Positions 1-11,756 are shown, numbered from the stretch's first letter. The stretch is 38,069 nucleotides of DNA from Acidovorax sp. GW101-3H11 (GCF_001633105.1 NZ_LUKZ01000013.1:175512-213580), one strand, 5' to 3'. The notes: generated by a model not told the origin, from the sequence alone. Numbers and translations: made by a program.

Positions 1-604
1 AGTCGTGGATGATGCACGAGGTGTCGTACAGCACGCAGGCGCCTGCAAACAGCACCATGATCCCCGAGAACCAGATGCCCAGCTTGAAGCCGAAGATCGC
101 GCCCGCAACGATGGTGCCCAGTGCCACCAGGCCACCCACCTTCAGGATGCCGCCCAAAAAGGAGAAGTCCGTCTTGGTGCTGAACGCCGTCCAGGTGAGT
201 GCGCCCACCAGCAGCAGCGTGATGAAGCCCGCTGCACCAATGGCGCCGGGTGCCACCAGCTGGGCGATGCCGAACATGGGCGCGAAGATCAGGCCCTCGG
301 CCAGCACGTAGATGCCCAGGCCCATGAGCTGGGTCTGCGGGTTCTCGGCGTTGTCGGCCAGGTGGGAGGCCAGCCAGCCCACCAGCATGAAGGCGCCCAT
401 CACGCCCAGCCAGATGAACTTGTTGCCGCTGGCCATCAGCATCTTGGCCGTGGTGTTCGAAAAGCCGCTGGCCATCAGCACGGCCGACAGCACGACAAAA
501 GCCAGCATGGCCACGCCCAGGTGCTTGTAGGTCGAGACGATGAAGTCGCGGCGCTCCATGGGCGCGCCGGACGGGGTCTGCGGGGAAAGTGCGTTGGGGT
601 TCAT
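1..604 (-). CDS. Bax inhibitor-1/YccA family membrane protein (3' end cut off by window edge)
   Basis: About 201 residues are visible, reading from ATG at 604 to the window edge with no stop, so the C-terminus is missing. The start is well supported by an AAAGGAGG ribosome site just upstream. The N-terminus is hydrophilic (MNPNALSPQTPSG), followed by a string of hydrophobic helices. Phrases such as STYKHLGVAMLAFV near the start and LYDTSCIIHD at the visible end match the Bax-inhibitor-1/YccA family of multi-pass inner-membrane proteins. Family members are proposed cation or pH-responsive leak channels, and YccA-type members interact with the FtsH protease; which applies here cannot be seen. 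It lies 96 bp downstream of the two-helix membrane protein on the same strand and may be co-transcribed with it. Confidence 0.85.
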   Translation of the reverse strand, partial: MNPNALSPQTPSGAPMERRDFIVSTYKHLGVAMLAFVVLSAVLMASGFSNTTAKMLMASGNKFIWLGVMGAFMLVGWLASHLADNAENPQTQLMGLGIYVLAEGLIFAPMFGIAQLVAPGAIGAAGFITLLLVGALTWTAFSTKTDFSFLGGILKVGGLVALGTIVAGAIFGFKLGIWFSGIMVLFAGACVLYDTSCIIHD

Positions 605-700
605 GGTGATGTCCTCCTTTGGATCTGCGTGTGCAAAAAACTCAGGAGGAGCTCCACATGGGCGCCCCTCCCTCCCTCTCTTTGTTATGGAATGGGGCCG

Positions 701-1276
701 TCAGGCGGCGGCCAGCTGCTGGGCCTCATCGGCCGCGCGCAGCTTGCGGTTGGACCAGACGCCAGCGGCGCCCACCAGCGTCAGCAGGATCGCCAGGATC
801 CAGGTGCCCGCGCCGCTGAAGGACTGGGCCGACGACGTGGCCTCGGCCTGCAGGCGCTGTTTGGTGGTGTCGTAGCTGATCACGGGTGCGCCGCCTGCCG
901 AGACTTCATAGACCAGGTCGTTGTCGCTGCTGTCCACCAGGGCGGTGACCTTTTCGTCGATCAGGTTGCCCACCAGCTGCTGCGGCGTGCTGTAGTCGAT
1001 GCGCAGCTTGCGCACCTCGGCACCGGCGGTGTCGGGTTGCACGCTGATTTCGTAGTACTTCTTGGTGGCGCGGCGCTTGCGCTTGACGGTGACTTCGGAG
1101 GCCTGCGTCACAGTGCCCGACACGGTCTGCAGGCTTTCGCGCGCCACGTAGGCGTGGTCCCCCTCGGCCTTCCAGCCGCTGTACACCGACAGCCCGATCA
1201 GGCCGGGCCCGGCCAGCAGCAGCAGCCAGGCGTAGCCGGTGATGAAAATCAGAATCTTGCGGACGAATCCAGGCAT
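701..1276 (-). CDS. Two-helix membrane protein of unknown function (DUF3592-like architecture)
   Basis: 191 residues. A hydrophobic helix at about 5-30 (ILIFITGYAWLLLLAG) is followed by a soluble region of about 120 residues rich in beta-prone segments, then a second helix at about 158-175 and a short basic/acidic tail. The order helix - extracytoplasmic domain - helix, with a GTV-type strand after the first helix, resembles DUF3592 proteins, but I cannot assign the family firmly. The soluble part contains a basic patch (VKRKRRATKKYYE). The start is supported by an AGAGAGAGGG purine tract upstream. It is followed on the same strand by the Bax-inhibitor-like gene, so both may concern envelope function. 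No catalytic motif is visible. Confidence 0.75.
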   Translation of the reverse strand: MPGFVRKILIFITGYAWLLLLAGPGLIGLSVYSGWKAEGDHAYVARESLQTVSGTVTQASEVTVKRKRRATKKYYEISVQPDTAGAEVRKLRIDYSTPQQLVGNLIDEKVTALVDSSDNDLVYEVSAGGAPVISYDTTKQRLQAEATSSAQSFSGAGTWILAILLTLVGAAGVWSNRKLRAADEAQQLAAA

Positions 1277-1572
1277 GGCAACCCTCTCTCTTCAGTTGGA
1301 ATATTGATTTTTGGTAACTGCTTGCCGCCGGGCTTTGCGCCTCTTTGCGAGCAAGGCCGCGATGATCTGCGAAATTTCCGTATCGAATGTAAGAAGTTGT
1401 TGATCCGTGGCGGCGCTGCCGCACTGGACACATTGGAGAAGTGGCGCGCCTGTGCCCCGTTGTAAAAGCACGCGGGCGGCGCATGGAGCGCGCTGTTTTG
1501 CACGCTGTTTTTCCGTGCCCTGCGAAGGGATTCTTGTTGCGAGTTGCTACGTTTTGAAGTGCAGCGCCCAAA
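1277..1572. other. Intergenic region upstream of the two-helix membrane protein
   Basis: About 300 bp between the ssb terminator and the membrane-protein gene. The part nearest that gene is AT-richer (around 1290-1320 and 1370-1400), which suits a promoter on the minus strand, but no convincing -35/-10 pair could be chosen. The open frames crossing it on both strands lack ribosome sites and recognisable protein content. No RNA gene or repeat was recognised. Confidence 0.4.
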
Positions 1573-1603
1573 GAAAAAGGCCCACACCTTGCGGGTGTGG
1601 GCC
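1573..1603 (-). terminator. Rho-independent terminator of ssb
   Basis: A perfect 10-bp stem, GGCCCACACC paired with GGTGTGGGCC around a 5-nt loop (1579-1603). On the minus strand it is followed directly by TTTTTCTTT. It lies 25 bp past the ssb stop and so ends the MFS/ssb transcription. Confidence 0.93.
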
Positions 1604-1628
1604 TGGGGTTCGACGCGTTGCCGGGGGA

Positions 1629-2186
1629 TCAGAACGGAATGTCGTCGTCCATGTCATCAAAGCCGGACGCCGCGCGCGGGGCTTGCGCCACGGGTGCAGG
1701 GGCGGGGCGTGGTGCGGGCGCTGCCATGGGCCGGGGTGCAGGGGCCGCACGGCGCGGGGCCTGGTCGTATCCGCCCTGGTCGCCGCCGTAGCCGTCGTCG
1801 TAGCCGCCGCCTTGCTGGCCACCGCCACCCTGGCCGCCGCCGCCCATGCCCTGGCGGCTGCCCAGCATCTGCATCTGGTCGGCACGGATTTCGGTGCTGT
1901 ACTTTTCCACGCCGCTCTGGTCGGTCCACTTGCGGGTGCGCAGACTGCCTTCCACATACACCTGCGAGCCCTTGCGCAGGTACTGGCCAGCGATTTCGGC
2001 CAGGCGGCCATTGAAGACCACGCGGTGCCACTCGGTGGCTTCCTTCATTTCGCCGGACTGTTTGTCTTTCCACTTGTCGGTGGTGGCAATCGTCACGTTG
2101 GCCACCTGGTCGCCACTGGGGAAAGTGCGCATTTCAGGGTCGCGGCCCAGGTTGCCGACGATGATGACTTTGTTTACGGATGCCAT
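1629..2186 (-). CDS. ssb: Single-stranded DNA-binding protein
   Basis: 185 residues. The OB-fold DNA-binding domain spans about residues 1-110, starting [18 protein letters not shown] and including the strand [20 protein letters not shown]. Next comes a disordered tail of glycine-rich ([14 protein letters not shown]) and proline/alanine-rich repeats. The tail ends in the acidic tip DDMDDDIPF, the conserved peptide that recruits replication and repair partners. It binds single-stranded DNA in replication, recombination and repair. The gene is followed by a strong intrinsic terminator and lies 125 bp downstream of the MFS gene. No LexA box (CTGT-N8-ACAG) was seen in that gap. The ribosome site is weak. 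Length and tip are normal for betaproteobacteria. Confidence 0.98.
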   Translation of the reverse strand: MASVNKVIIVGNLGRDPEMRTFPSGDQVANVTIATTDKWKDKQSGEMKEATEWHRVVFNGRLAEIAGQYLRKGSQVYVEGSLRTRKWTDQSGVEKYSTEIRADQMQMLGSRQGMGGGGQGGGGQQGGGYDDGYGGDQGGYDQAPRRAAPAPRPMAAPAPRPAPAPVAQAPRAASGFDDMDDDIPF

Positions 2187-2310
2187 GGTGCTGTCTTTGC
2201 CTTAAAGGGAGGAAAGCGCCGGATTTGGAGAGGATTCCGGGCGCCAAACGCGCCATTGTGCCGCAACCGGGGGGCAAGGGAAGCCCCTGGGGCACGGTTG
2301 CGCCCCCGGT

Positions 2311-3489
2311 TCAGTGCCCGCCGCGCCCCACGGGGCGCAGGGGCCAGGTCAGCACCAGCCACAGGGCCGTGAGGGCGGCGGTGGCCACAAACAGCCCCGG
2401 AGCCCCAGCCCATTTCACCAAGGCGCCGCCCAGCGCACCCCCTGCAAACAGGCCCAGCGACTGCAAGGTGTTGTAGGTGCCCAGCGCCGCGCCGCGCAGC
2501 TGCGGCGGCGCCATGCGCGACACCAGGCTCGGCTGGCTGGCCTCCAGTGCATTGAAGCCGCAGAAGAACAGGAAGAGCAGCGGCCCCAGCACCCACAGCG
2601 TGGCAGGCTGGCCGCTGGCCGCCAGCAGCCCCAGCCCCGCCTGCACCACCAGCACCAGGGCGATGGCGCCCAGCAGGGCAGCGCGCAGCCTGCCCGCACG
2701 CTCCAGCGCAAACAGGCCGCCCATGGCCACAAACGACAGCACCACCGCAGGCAGGTACACCTGCCAATGCTGGTCCTTGGCCAGGCCCGCCTGCACCAGC
2801 ATCGCAGGCACGGCCACCCACATGGACAGCTGCACCGTGTGCAGCACAAACACGCCCAGGTTCAGGCGCAGCAGGTCGGGCTGCGTCCACACCTCGGCCA
2901 GCCGCCCCCGGGGGGCGTTCTGGTGCCGGGCCGGTTCGGGGGGCACCCACCACACCACCACCGCCACACCCGCCAGCGCCAGCGCGCAGGTCAGGCCAAA
3001 CAGCCCGGCCAGCCCGATCTGGGCCGTGAGCACGGGCGCCAGCACCAGCGCCACGGCAAACATCAGGCCAATGCTGCCACCCACCAGCGCCATGGCCTTG
3101 GTGCGCACGGCATCGCGGGTCTGGTCGGCCAGCAGGGCCGTCACGGCGGCCGACACGGCCCCCGCGCCCTGCAGCGCGCGGCCCAGCAGCAGCCCGGTGA
3201 GCGAATCGGCCAGCGCGGCCAGCAGGCTGCCCGCCGCAAACACCAGCAGGCCCAGCACGATCACCCGCTTGCGGCCAAACCGGTCCGACGCGATGCCCAG
3301 TGGCAGCTGCAGCACTGCCTGCGTGAGGCCGTAAATGCCCATGGCCAGGCCCACCAGCGCAGGGTCGTCGCCCCCGGGGTACTTGCGGGCTTCGAGCGCA
3401 AACACGGGCAACACCAGGAACAGGCCCAGCATGCGCAGCGCAAAAATGAGGGCCAGGCTCACGCTGGAGCGGCGCTCCAGCGCGGTCAT
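2311..3489 (-). CDS. MFS family transporter
   Basis: 392 residues from ATG at 3489, with about twelve hydrophobic helices. The MFS motif A region is visible between helices 2 and 3 as SDRFGRKR (about 68-75), after the helix ALVGLAMGIYGLTQAVLQLP. This places it in the drug/proton-antiporter-like MFS group; the substrate cannot be inferred. The start is uncertain. Neither ATG 3489 nor an in-frame GTG 22 codons upstream (VPDSSSLPAAAA...) has a clear Shine-Dalgarno sequence, and the upstream extension is low-complexity Ala/Pro. ATG 3489 precedes the first conserved helix directly (MTALERRSSVSLALIFALR). It is transcribed towards ssb, and an MFS gene next to ssb and near uvrA is a layout I associate with this family. 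Confidence 0.9.
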   Translation of the reverse strand: MTALERRSSVSLALIFALRMLGLFLVLPVFALEARKYPGGDDPALVGLAMGIYGLTQAVLQLPLGIASDRFGRKRVIVLGLLVFAAGSLLAALADSLTGLLLGRALQGAGAVSAAVTALLADQTRDAVRTKAMALVGGSIGLMFAVALVLAPVLTAQIGLAGLFGLTCALALAGVAVVVWWVPPEPARHQNAPRGRLAEVWTQPDLLRLNLGVFVLHTVQLSMWVAVPAMLVQAGLAKDQHWQVYLPAVVLSFVAMGGLFALERAGRLRAALLGAIALVLVVQAGLGLLAASGQPATLWVLGPLLFLFFCGFNALEASQPSLVSRMAPPQLRGAALGTYNTLQSLGLFAGGALGGALVKWAGAPGLFVATAALTALWLVLTWPLRPVGRGGH

Positions 3490-3643
3490 GGGGGTGGCAG
3501 GTGCAGAGGGCTGCGGGGCAGCTGCGGCTGGCAGGGAGGAAGAATCCGGCACGGTGTGCGCTATGGCCCAAAAAAGCAAAAGCGGGATTTTCGCCCATTG
3601 GCCCCCGGGCTGCTGACCGGAGCCGACCCGGCGGCCCGGGCTT

Positions 3644-4009
3644 TCAGCTTTTATCCCGCCTCGGGGAGCGGTCCATCCACACCATCCGGGCCACCAGGGC
3701 GGCGAGCAGGCCCAGCGCCCAGGGGTTGTCGATGGGGGTGGGGATGTGGGAGCCGTCGTGGGATGTGGGGCTGCCGCTGGCGTGGGGCTTTGGCACCGGG
3801 GTGGCGCGGGGCTCCCTGGTCGCCGCACTACCTGGGGCAGTCAGCAAGGCCACGGTGGTGCTTTCAGGCGGTGGTGGCGGGGCTTCGGCCCGGGCCCCTG
3901 CCGACACCGCCACGCCCAAGGCCACCGCCGCTGCCCAGCCCCGGAGGCGGACGGGCGTGGTGTGGCGCGCAGAGCGTGATCGGGGCAGTGGGGCAATGGC
4001 GGGAGGCAT
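3644..4009 (-). CDS. Small proline-rich exported protein with C-terminal hydrophobic anchor, unknown function
   Basis: 121 residues, not recognised as a known family. A basic N-terminus and a hydrophobic stretch at about 23-40 (GWAAAVALGVAVSAGARA) look like a signal peptide. The middle is proline/serine/threonine-rich and disordered (EAPPPPPESTTVAL...). Near the end IPTPIDNPWALGLLAAL runs into a hydrophobic helix and a basic tail (MDRSPRRDKS). That order resembles the tripartite sorting signals of IPTL/PEP-CTERM proteins, but the match is imperfect. No ribosome site is obvious at the chosen ATG. The opposite strand is also open here, so coding status is probable rather than certain. Confidence 0.5.
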   Translation of the reverse strand: MPPAIAPLPRSRSARHTTPVRLRGWAAAVALGVAVSAGARAEAPPPPPESTTVALLTAPGSAATREPRATPVPKPHASGSPTSHDGSHIPTPIDNPWALGLLAALVARMVWMDRSPRRDKS

Positions 4010-4140
4010 GGCGGCAGGTCAGCGGAACAGGGCTGGACCGATGCTAGGGGCGCCCCCCGGCCGTGGCTTGCCTCTGTGTTTGCGTTTTGTTGACCTTGTG
4101 TCCCACGCGCCTTTCCGCCTCTGTGGGCGCGGAAGGAGGA

Positions 4141-5208
4141 TCAGCAGGCAGTGGCACCCGCCCCTTGCAGGCCCCGCACCCAGGCGGCGTACTCGGCAGA
4201 GCTGCCCTGCGCCGTGGGCAGGTGCGGCCCCCCGGCACCCGTGCCGCTGGGCGCCCGCACGTCCGAGGGCGCGATGCCGAACGCCGAGCGGAAGGCCCGG
4301 CTGAAATGCGCATTGCTGGCAAAGCCCACCCGGGCAGCCACCTCGGCCACGCGCAGGCGCTGGTTGGCCGGGTTGGCGAGCGCATGGTAGGCCGCCAGCA
4401 ACCGGCGCTGCTGTACATGGTGGGCCACCCCGCCCAGGGGTTCAAACAGGCGGTACAGCGCACTGCGCGAGAGGCCAAAGGCGTGGCACAGGGCGTCGGC
4501 ACTCAGGTCGGCACCCAGGTGGCGGTGGATGTGCTGCTGGATGCGCTGCAGCGTCACGCCCTCGATGGCTCCCTGGGCGCCTTGCAGCGTGCGGGCGCTG
4601 GGCCGCACGCAGGCCGCCAGCATCTGCACGCTGGCCCGCGCAACAGCAGGCGCATCGTCCAGCGCAACGCCGGGCAGGCGGCGCTGCAGCGACAGCAGGT
4701 GATCGCTCAGCAGGCCACCCAGTGCGGAGCCACCGCGCAGCACCGTGCCGTGCAGGTCGGAGTCGCGCACCCCCAGGGCCTCGTGGAGCAGCTCGCGCGG
4801 CACGATCAGGGTCATCACATGCGAGGCGCGCGCAAAAGTGCGCAGGGTGCGGCCCAGGTCCAGGATGGCAATGTCGCCAGGGCGTACCTCGATGTCCGTG
4901 TCCCCATCGCGCTGCCCCACAAAGCCGCCGGTGCGGTACCACTGCACCAGGTAATGGTCGAGCCCGTCGCGCACCACCCGGGGTTGCGCACGCAGGAACT
5001 GCTGCTCCGCAAAGTGCAGGTCGCCCACCAGCAAATGCCCCAGATGGGTGGCATGCACGGTGGCCTGGAACGCCGCGATGCCTTGCGGCACGAGCGGCGC
5101 CACGTCAAACACCACCGAGATGCTCTGGCGCCAGGCCTCAAACCGTGCTTCTCCGGCCTGCTGGTCGGTGGTGAACAGGGTGGAGGGCAGGGGCTGGGGG
5201 GTGGTCAT
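4141..5208 (-). CDS. AraC family transcriptional regulator
   Basis: 355 residues from ATG at 5208. The N-terminal part has the shape of the AraC_binding_2-type sensor domain ([12 protein letters not shown], then the jelly-roll-like [15 protein letters not shown]). The C-terminal third carries the two AraC helix-turn-helix units: [20 protein letters not shown], then [20 protein letters not shown] and [13 protein letters not shown]. Proteins with this layout are DNA-binding activators, often of catabolic genes, that respond to a small molecule bound by the N-terminal domain. The ligand and target are unknown. It is divergent from uvrA, with only 48 bp between the start codons, but nothing else suggests that it controls uvrA. 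The long open frame continuing upstream of the ATG is antisense to uvrA and is not coding. Confidence 0.9.
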   Translation of the reverse strand: MTTPQPLPSTLFTTDQQAGEARFEAWRQSISVVFDVAPLVPQGIAAFQATVHATHLGHLLVGDLHFAEQQFLRAQPRVVRDGLDHYLVQWYRTGGFVGQRDGDTDIEVRPGDIAILDLGRTLRTFARASHVMTLIVPRELLHEALGVRDSDLHGTVLRGGSALGGLLSDHLLSLQRRLPGVALDDAPAVARASVQMLAACVRPSARTLQGAQGAIEGVTLQRIQQHIHRHLGADLSADALCHAFGLSRSALYRLFEPLGGVAHHVQQRRLLAAYHALANPANQRLRVAEVAARVGFASNAHFSRAFRSAFGIAPSDVRAPSGTGAGGPHLPTAQGSSAEYAAWVRGLQGAGATAC

Positions 5209-5256
5209 GGCGCGCCCATTATGTGGGGGCTGCGCGCAAAGGGCGGGTGACCTATC

Positions 5257-8333
<3,077 letters not shown>

Positions 8334-8346
<13 letters not shown>

Positions 8347-8406
8347 AAATGGCCGTTTGCGCGCAATGGGCTTGCCTTTTAAGCTATTAAAATAATAGTA
8401 ATTGCG
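8334..8406 (+). repeat. Dispersed Comamonadaceae-type repeat, copy 1 (uvrA 3' end)
   Basis: First of five related copies in the window. Shared blocks in order are AAAAATGGCC, then TTTGCGC, then TTGCCTTTTAAGCTATTAA and AATAATAGTA. The left end overlaps the last codons and the stop of uvrA (8344-8346). The right end reaches to within 8 bp of the esterase stop. It therefore fills the space between two convergent genes. Confidence 0.75.
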
Positions 8407-8413
8407 CAGGCCC

Positions 8414-9403
8414 TTAGGGCAGGCGCCGCGCCACCTCGGCGTCCAGCGATCCCATGAAGGCCTCCACGGCCCGGGTGTAGGGGCTCTCCAGCCCCAGCTG
8501 GGCGTTGATTTCGCCGTGGCTCAGGTCCTGCGGCAGCACCTCGGCGCGGCCGCCCAGGCCGTGCACATGGCGGGCCAGGGCGTCGGCCTGGTGGCAGGGC
8601 TGGTCGGCGCGTTCGGTGGAGCACACCATCTGCACCGGCGGGGCGCCCGCCGTCCACTGGTGCAGGGGCGACAGCAACCGCCAGTAGGCCGGGTCGGCGC
8701 CAAACGCGTCGTCGTACAGCGGCATGTGGGGGGCGCGCATGTAGGCGGGCACATTCATCACCGCGCTGTCGAGCACCACCGTGCCCAGCCAGGGCCAGGC
8801 GCCCTCGCGCAGGGCCTGCGGCGCGCGGGCGTTGAGCAGCGCCACCAAGTGGGCGCCGGCCGAGTGGCCCATGAGGATGAAGCGGCTGGGGTCGGCGCCC
8901 CAGGTGGTGGCACGCTGCTGCGCGGCCATGAGGGCGGCCTGCACGTCGCGCTCCTGCTGGTCCACGGGGGTATCGGGCAAAAGCCGGTAGTTCACCGAGA
9001 TCAGCACAAAACCCCGGGGCACCCAGCGCGCCACCTTCTCCTGCACCACGCGGCCCATGGCCTTGTCGCCATGGCGCCAGCCACCGCCATGCACCATGAA
9101 GACCACCGGCGCGCGCACGGCGCTGGCGGTGGAGGAGGAAGGGGTGGGCAGGTACACGTCCATGCGCTGGCGCGGGTCGCTGCCGTAAGGCACATCGGCA
9201 ATGCGCTGCACGCCGGTGGGCAGGGCGGCGACTTGTGTCTGGGCCTGTTTTTGGGCGATGAGTGCGCGCAGGCGCCCGCCGCCTTGGGCGCCATCGGGCG
9301 CAGGGGCCTGGGCCCAGGCCGGGGCGGCCAGGGCGAGGGTGGCGACGGCCGTGAGGGTGTAGCGGGTGAAAGGGGTGAGCGTGTGATGGACAGTTGAGGG
9401 CAT
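8414..9403 (-). CDS. Exported alpha/beta-hydrolase (esterase/lipase family)
   Basis: 329 residues from ATG at 9403, chosen because GCAGGAG lies just upstream and a signal peptide follows at once (TLTAVATLALAAPAWAQ, cleavage near residue 31). The mature protein has the oxyanion loop HGGGW (105-109), the nucleophile elbow GHSAG with Ser181, and a late LSHGEIN supplying the probable catalytic His296; Asp267 is a likely third member. This is the hormone-sensitive-lipase/BD-FAE-type esterase pattern that hydrolyses short-chain carboxylic esters, acting in the periplasm or outside. It is divergent from a two-component system, and the shared gap holds a phased operator, so it may belong to that regulon. 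The stop lies beside repeat copy 1. The substrate is unknown. Confidence 0.88.
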   Translation of the reverse strand: MPSTVHHTLTPFTRYTLTAVATLALAAPAWAQAPAPDGAQGGGRLRALIAQKQAQTQVAALPTGVQRIADVPYGSDPRQRMDVYLPTPSSSTASAVRAPVVFMVHGGGWRHGDKAMGRVVQEKVARWVPRGFVLISVNYRLLPDTPVDQQERDVQAALMAAQQRATTWGADPSRFILMGHSAGAHLVALLNARAPQALREGAWPWLGTVVLDSAVMNVPAYMRAPHMPLYDDAFGADPAYWRLLSPLHQWTAGAPPVQMVCSTERADQPCHQADALARHVHGLGGRAEVLPQDLSHGEINAQLGLESPYTRAVEAFMGSLDAEVARRLP

Positions 9404-9493
9404 GGGAAAGACTCCTGCGATCATGGCGGGGCTGCCGATGACTGACTGTCGCACCCACAGACCCGCCAATGGTTGCAGCCTGGCGCCCAGTCA

Positions 9494-9537
9494 TGACAAA
9501 GCATGACAAACGCGCAGGGGGCTGTCACAGGCTGTCA
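9494..9537. promoter_or_regulatory. Candidate response-regulator operator: four phased TGACA/TGTCA half-sites
   Basis: TGACA occurs at 9494 and 9504 and its complement TGTCA at 9523 and 9533. Each pair is exactly 10 bp apart, and the pairs face each other. Tandem direct repeats with about one helical turn between them are the usual binding pattern of OmpR/PhoB-type regulators, and such a regulator is encoded immediately downstream. The site lies between the divergent esterase and regulator genes and could control both. Confidence 0.55.
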
Positions 9538-9583
9538 TCACCTCGGCCCCGGGTGGCGCGCGTGGACCCGGCGGGGGGTGCCG

Positions 9584-9589
9584 TACTAT
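9584..9589 (+). promoter_or_regulatory. Possible -10 element of the two-component operon
   Basis: TACTAT lies 45 bp before the regulator start codon. No good -35 is found 17 bp upstream (CGTGGA), as is common for promoters that need an activator. The phased operator ends about 47 bp upstream of this element. Confidence 0.3.
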
Positions 9590-9633
9590 CGGAACACGGC
9601 CAGCGCCTTGCCTGGCCCCCACCCTGCCTGCCC

Positions 9634-10377
9634 ATGACCGCCACCCTCGCCAAGATCCTGGTCGCCGACGACGAGCCCGAGCTGCGTGCGCTGCTGCAGC
9701 GCTACCTGAGCGACCAGGGCTACACCGTGCGCACCGTCGAGGGCGCAGGCCCGCTCGATGTGCTGCTGCAGCGCGAGCGCTTCGATGTGCTGGTGCTCGA
9801 CGTGATGATGCCGGGCGAGGATGGCCTGGCCATCTGCCGCCGCTTGCGTGCGCAGGGCGAGACCATCCCCATCCTCATGCTCACCGCGCGCGGCGACCCG
9901 GTGGACCGCATCGTGGGCCTGGAGATGGGCGCGGACGACTACCTGCCCAAGCCCTTCAACCCGCGCGAGCTGCTGGCGCGCATCCAGGCCATGGTGCGGC
10001 GCCAGCGCCTGCTGGGTGCGCACACCGGGCCGCAGGGCGCGCACGAGCGGCTGGCGTTTGGCGACTTTGTGCTGTGGCCTGCCGAGCGGCGGCTGGAGCG
10101 CCGGGGCGAGGACATGCCCCTGACCACCGGCGAATTCGCGCTGCTGCTGGCCCTGGCGCAGAACCCCCACCGCCCCCTGGGCCGCGACCGGCTGCTGGCC
10201 CTGGCCTATGGGCCCGAGCATGCCGCCACCGACCGCAGCATCGACGTGCAGATCATGCGGCTGCGCAAGCTCATCGAGGCCGATCCGGCCCAGCCGCGCC
10301 ACATCCGCACCGTGTGGGGCGTGGGCTATGTGTTTGTGCCCGACGGCGCCGCGCCGGGGGGCGGAGGCAAGCCATGA
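9634..10377 (+). CDS. OmpR-family response regulator
   Basis: 247 residues from ATG at 9634, which directly precedes the receiver domain (TATLAKILVADDEPELR); the longer open frame upstream is not needed. The receiver is complete: acidic pocket D12/D13, phospho-acceptor D56 in LVLDVMMPGEDG, T84 and K106 (LPKPF). The C-terminal winged helix is the Trans_reg_C type: LTTGEFALLLALAQNPHRPL, then DRSIDVQIMRLRKLIE and IRTVWGVGYVF. It is a phosphorylation-controlled DNA-binding regulator. The stop overlaps the kinase start (ATGA at 10374-10377), so the two are translationally coupled. Overall style is close to OmpR/RisA. The stimulus is unknown, though the divergent esterase may be a target. Confidence 0.95.
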   Translation: MTATLAKILVADDEPELRALLQRYLSDQGYTVRTVEGAGPLDVLLQRERFDVLVLDVMMPGEDGLAICRRLRAQGETIPILMLTARGDPVDRIVGLEMGADDYLPKPFNPRELLARIQAMVRRQRLLGAHTGPQGAHERLAFGDFVLWPAERRLERRGEDMPLTTGEFALLLALAQNPHRPLGRDRLLALAYGPEHAATDRSIDVQIMRLRKLIEADPAQPRHIRTVWGVGYVFVPDGAAPGGGGKP

Positions 10378-11756
10378 CGGCGCCCATCGCCACCGCCCGC
10401 CGGGGGCTCTGGCCGCGCAGCCTGCTCGGGCGCAACCTGCTGCTGATGGCCGCGCTCATCGTGCTGGGGCAGCTGCTGGCCGCCGTGCTGGTGCGGCAGA
10501 TGATCTTCCAGCCCCGCGTGGCGGTGGTGGCCGATGGCGTGGCCCGCAACGTGGCCGCGCTGCGTGCGGGGCTGCAGGCGCTGCCCCCGGCGCAGCGGGC
10601 GGCGTTTGTCGATGCGTTCAACCAGCAGGCCGTGGCGGCCACCCCGCCCGTGGCGCCGCAGAGCGCTGCGCGGCGTGCACTGCTGTCGCCCATGGAGCGG
10701 CAGTTTGTGTTGGCCGTGGCGCGCCGCCTGGGCGTAGACGATGCCGCCACCTCCCCCCAGCCCCTGTGGCGCCGCGACAGCACCGGCATGCTGGCCCTGC
10801 GGGTGGACCACCCGGGTGCCGATGGCCCCGAGAGCTACTGGCTCCACCTGCCCAGCGTGTTCCCCACACGCACCTTCACCGGCGCCTGGCTGGCCGCCAC
10901 GCTGGCCAGCATGCTGCTCGCGCTGCTGGGCGCGTGGTGGCTGCAGCGCCACATCCACCGCCCGCTGGCGCAGGTGGTGGGGGCCGCGCGCCAGCTGGCG
11001 CAGGGCCAGGCCCCCGCCGTGCTGCCCGAGGCCGGGCCGGAGGAAATCGCCACCGTGGCCCGCAGCTTCAACCACATGGCGCAGAGCCTGGCCGCCGCCG
11101 ACCACGAGCGCGCGCTGATGCTGGCGGGCGTGTCGCATGACCTGCGCACGCCGCTGACCAAGCTGCGCCTGGGTGTCGAGATTGCCGGTGCGCAGGTTGA
11201 TGCACCGCTGGCCGCGAGCATGGCGCGCAGCATCGACGAGATGGACGGCATCGTGGGCCAGTTCCTGCAGTTCGCGCGCAGCGGTGAGGCCGAGGCGCCC
11301 ACCCCCGCATCGCTCAACGACCTGGCCCAGGCCGTGGCCGAGGCGCAGGCCGACCATGGGCGCACCGTGCGGCTGGAGCTGGGTGCCTTGCCCGAAGTGC
11401 CCGTGCGCCCCCAGGCCCTGCGCCGCGCGCTGGACAACCTGGTGGAAAACGCCTGGCGCCACGGCCAGCCGCCCGTGGTGCTGCGCACCGGGGCCGATGC
11501 CAACAGCGTGTGGCTGGAGGTGCAGGACCAGGGCCCCGGCATCCGCGCCGACGACATGGACCGCATGCGCCAACCCTTTGCACGCGGCGGTGGCACGGCG
11601 CGCACCGGCCCGCCGGGTGCGGGCCTGGGCCTGGCCATCGTGGAGCGCGTCGCACGCAGCCACGGCGGGCGGCTGGAGCTGCACAGCGCGCCGGGCGCGG
11701 GGCTGCGCGCACGGCTGGTGCTGCCGTTTCAAGCAAAAATGGCCGCTACCGCCTGA
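10374..11756 (+). CDS. Sensor histidine kinase (EnvZ/OmpB-like)
   Basis: 460 residues. One helix at about 20-42 (NLLLMAALIVLGQLLAAVLV) and a second at about 170-190 enclose a periplasmic domain of about 125 residues with no recognised ligand motif. A HAMP linker (about 191-245) follows. Then come the H-box SHDLRTPLTKLR with phospho-accepting His255, the N-box DNLVENAWRHG, and the ATP-lid glycine boxes QDQGPGI and GAGLGLAI. It autophosphorylates and passes the phosphate to the overlapping upstream regulator. The last residues (AKMAATA) and the stop codon are supplied by copy 2 of the dispersed repeat, so the natural C-terminus after the final strand (RARLVLPF) has been replaced by repeat-derived sequence. 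Confidence 0.95.
   Translation: MTAPIATARRGLWPRSLLGRNLLLMAALIVLGQLLAAVLVRQMIFQPRVAVVADGVARNVAALRAGLQALPPAQRAAFVDAFNQQAVAATPPVAPQSAARRALLSPMERQFVLAVARRLGVDDAATSPQPLWRRDSTGMLALRVDHPGADGPESYWLHLPSVFPTRTFTGAWLAATLASMLLALLGAWWLQRHIHRPLAQVVGAARQLAQGQAPAVLPEAGPEEIATVARSFNHMAQSLAAADHERALMLAGVSHDLRTPLTKLRLGVEIAGAQVDAPLAASMARSIDEMDGIVGQFLQFARSGEAEAPTPASLNDLAQAVAEAQADHGRTVRLELGALPEVPVRPQALRRALDNLVENAWRHGQPPVVLRTGADANSVWLEVQDQGPGIRADDMDRMRQPFARGGGTARTGPPGAGLGLAIVERVARSHGGRLELHSAPGAGLRARLVLPFQAKMAATA

Noticed and set aside
2314..4047. 577-codon plus-strand open frame over the MFS gene
   Set aside because: Gln/His/Arg-rich shadow with no recognisable domain; the MFS protein on the other strand is convincing.
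5209..5256. SOS (LexA) box for uvrA
   Set aside because: No CTGT-N8-ACAG pattern in the 48-bp gap; the same was true of the gap upstream of ssb.
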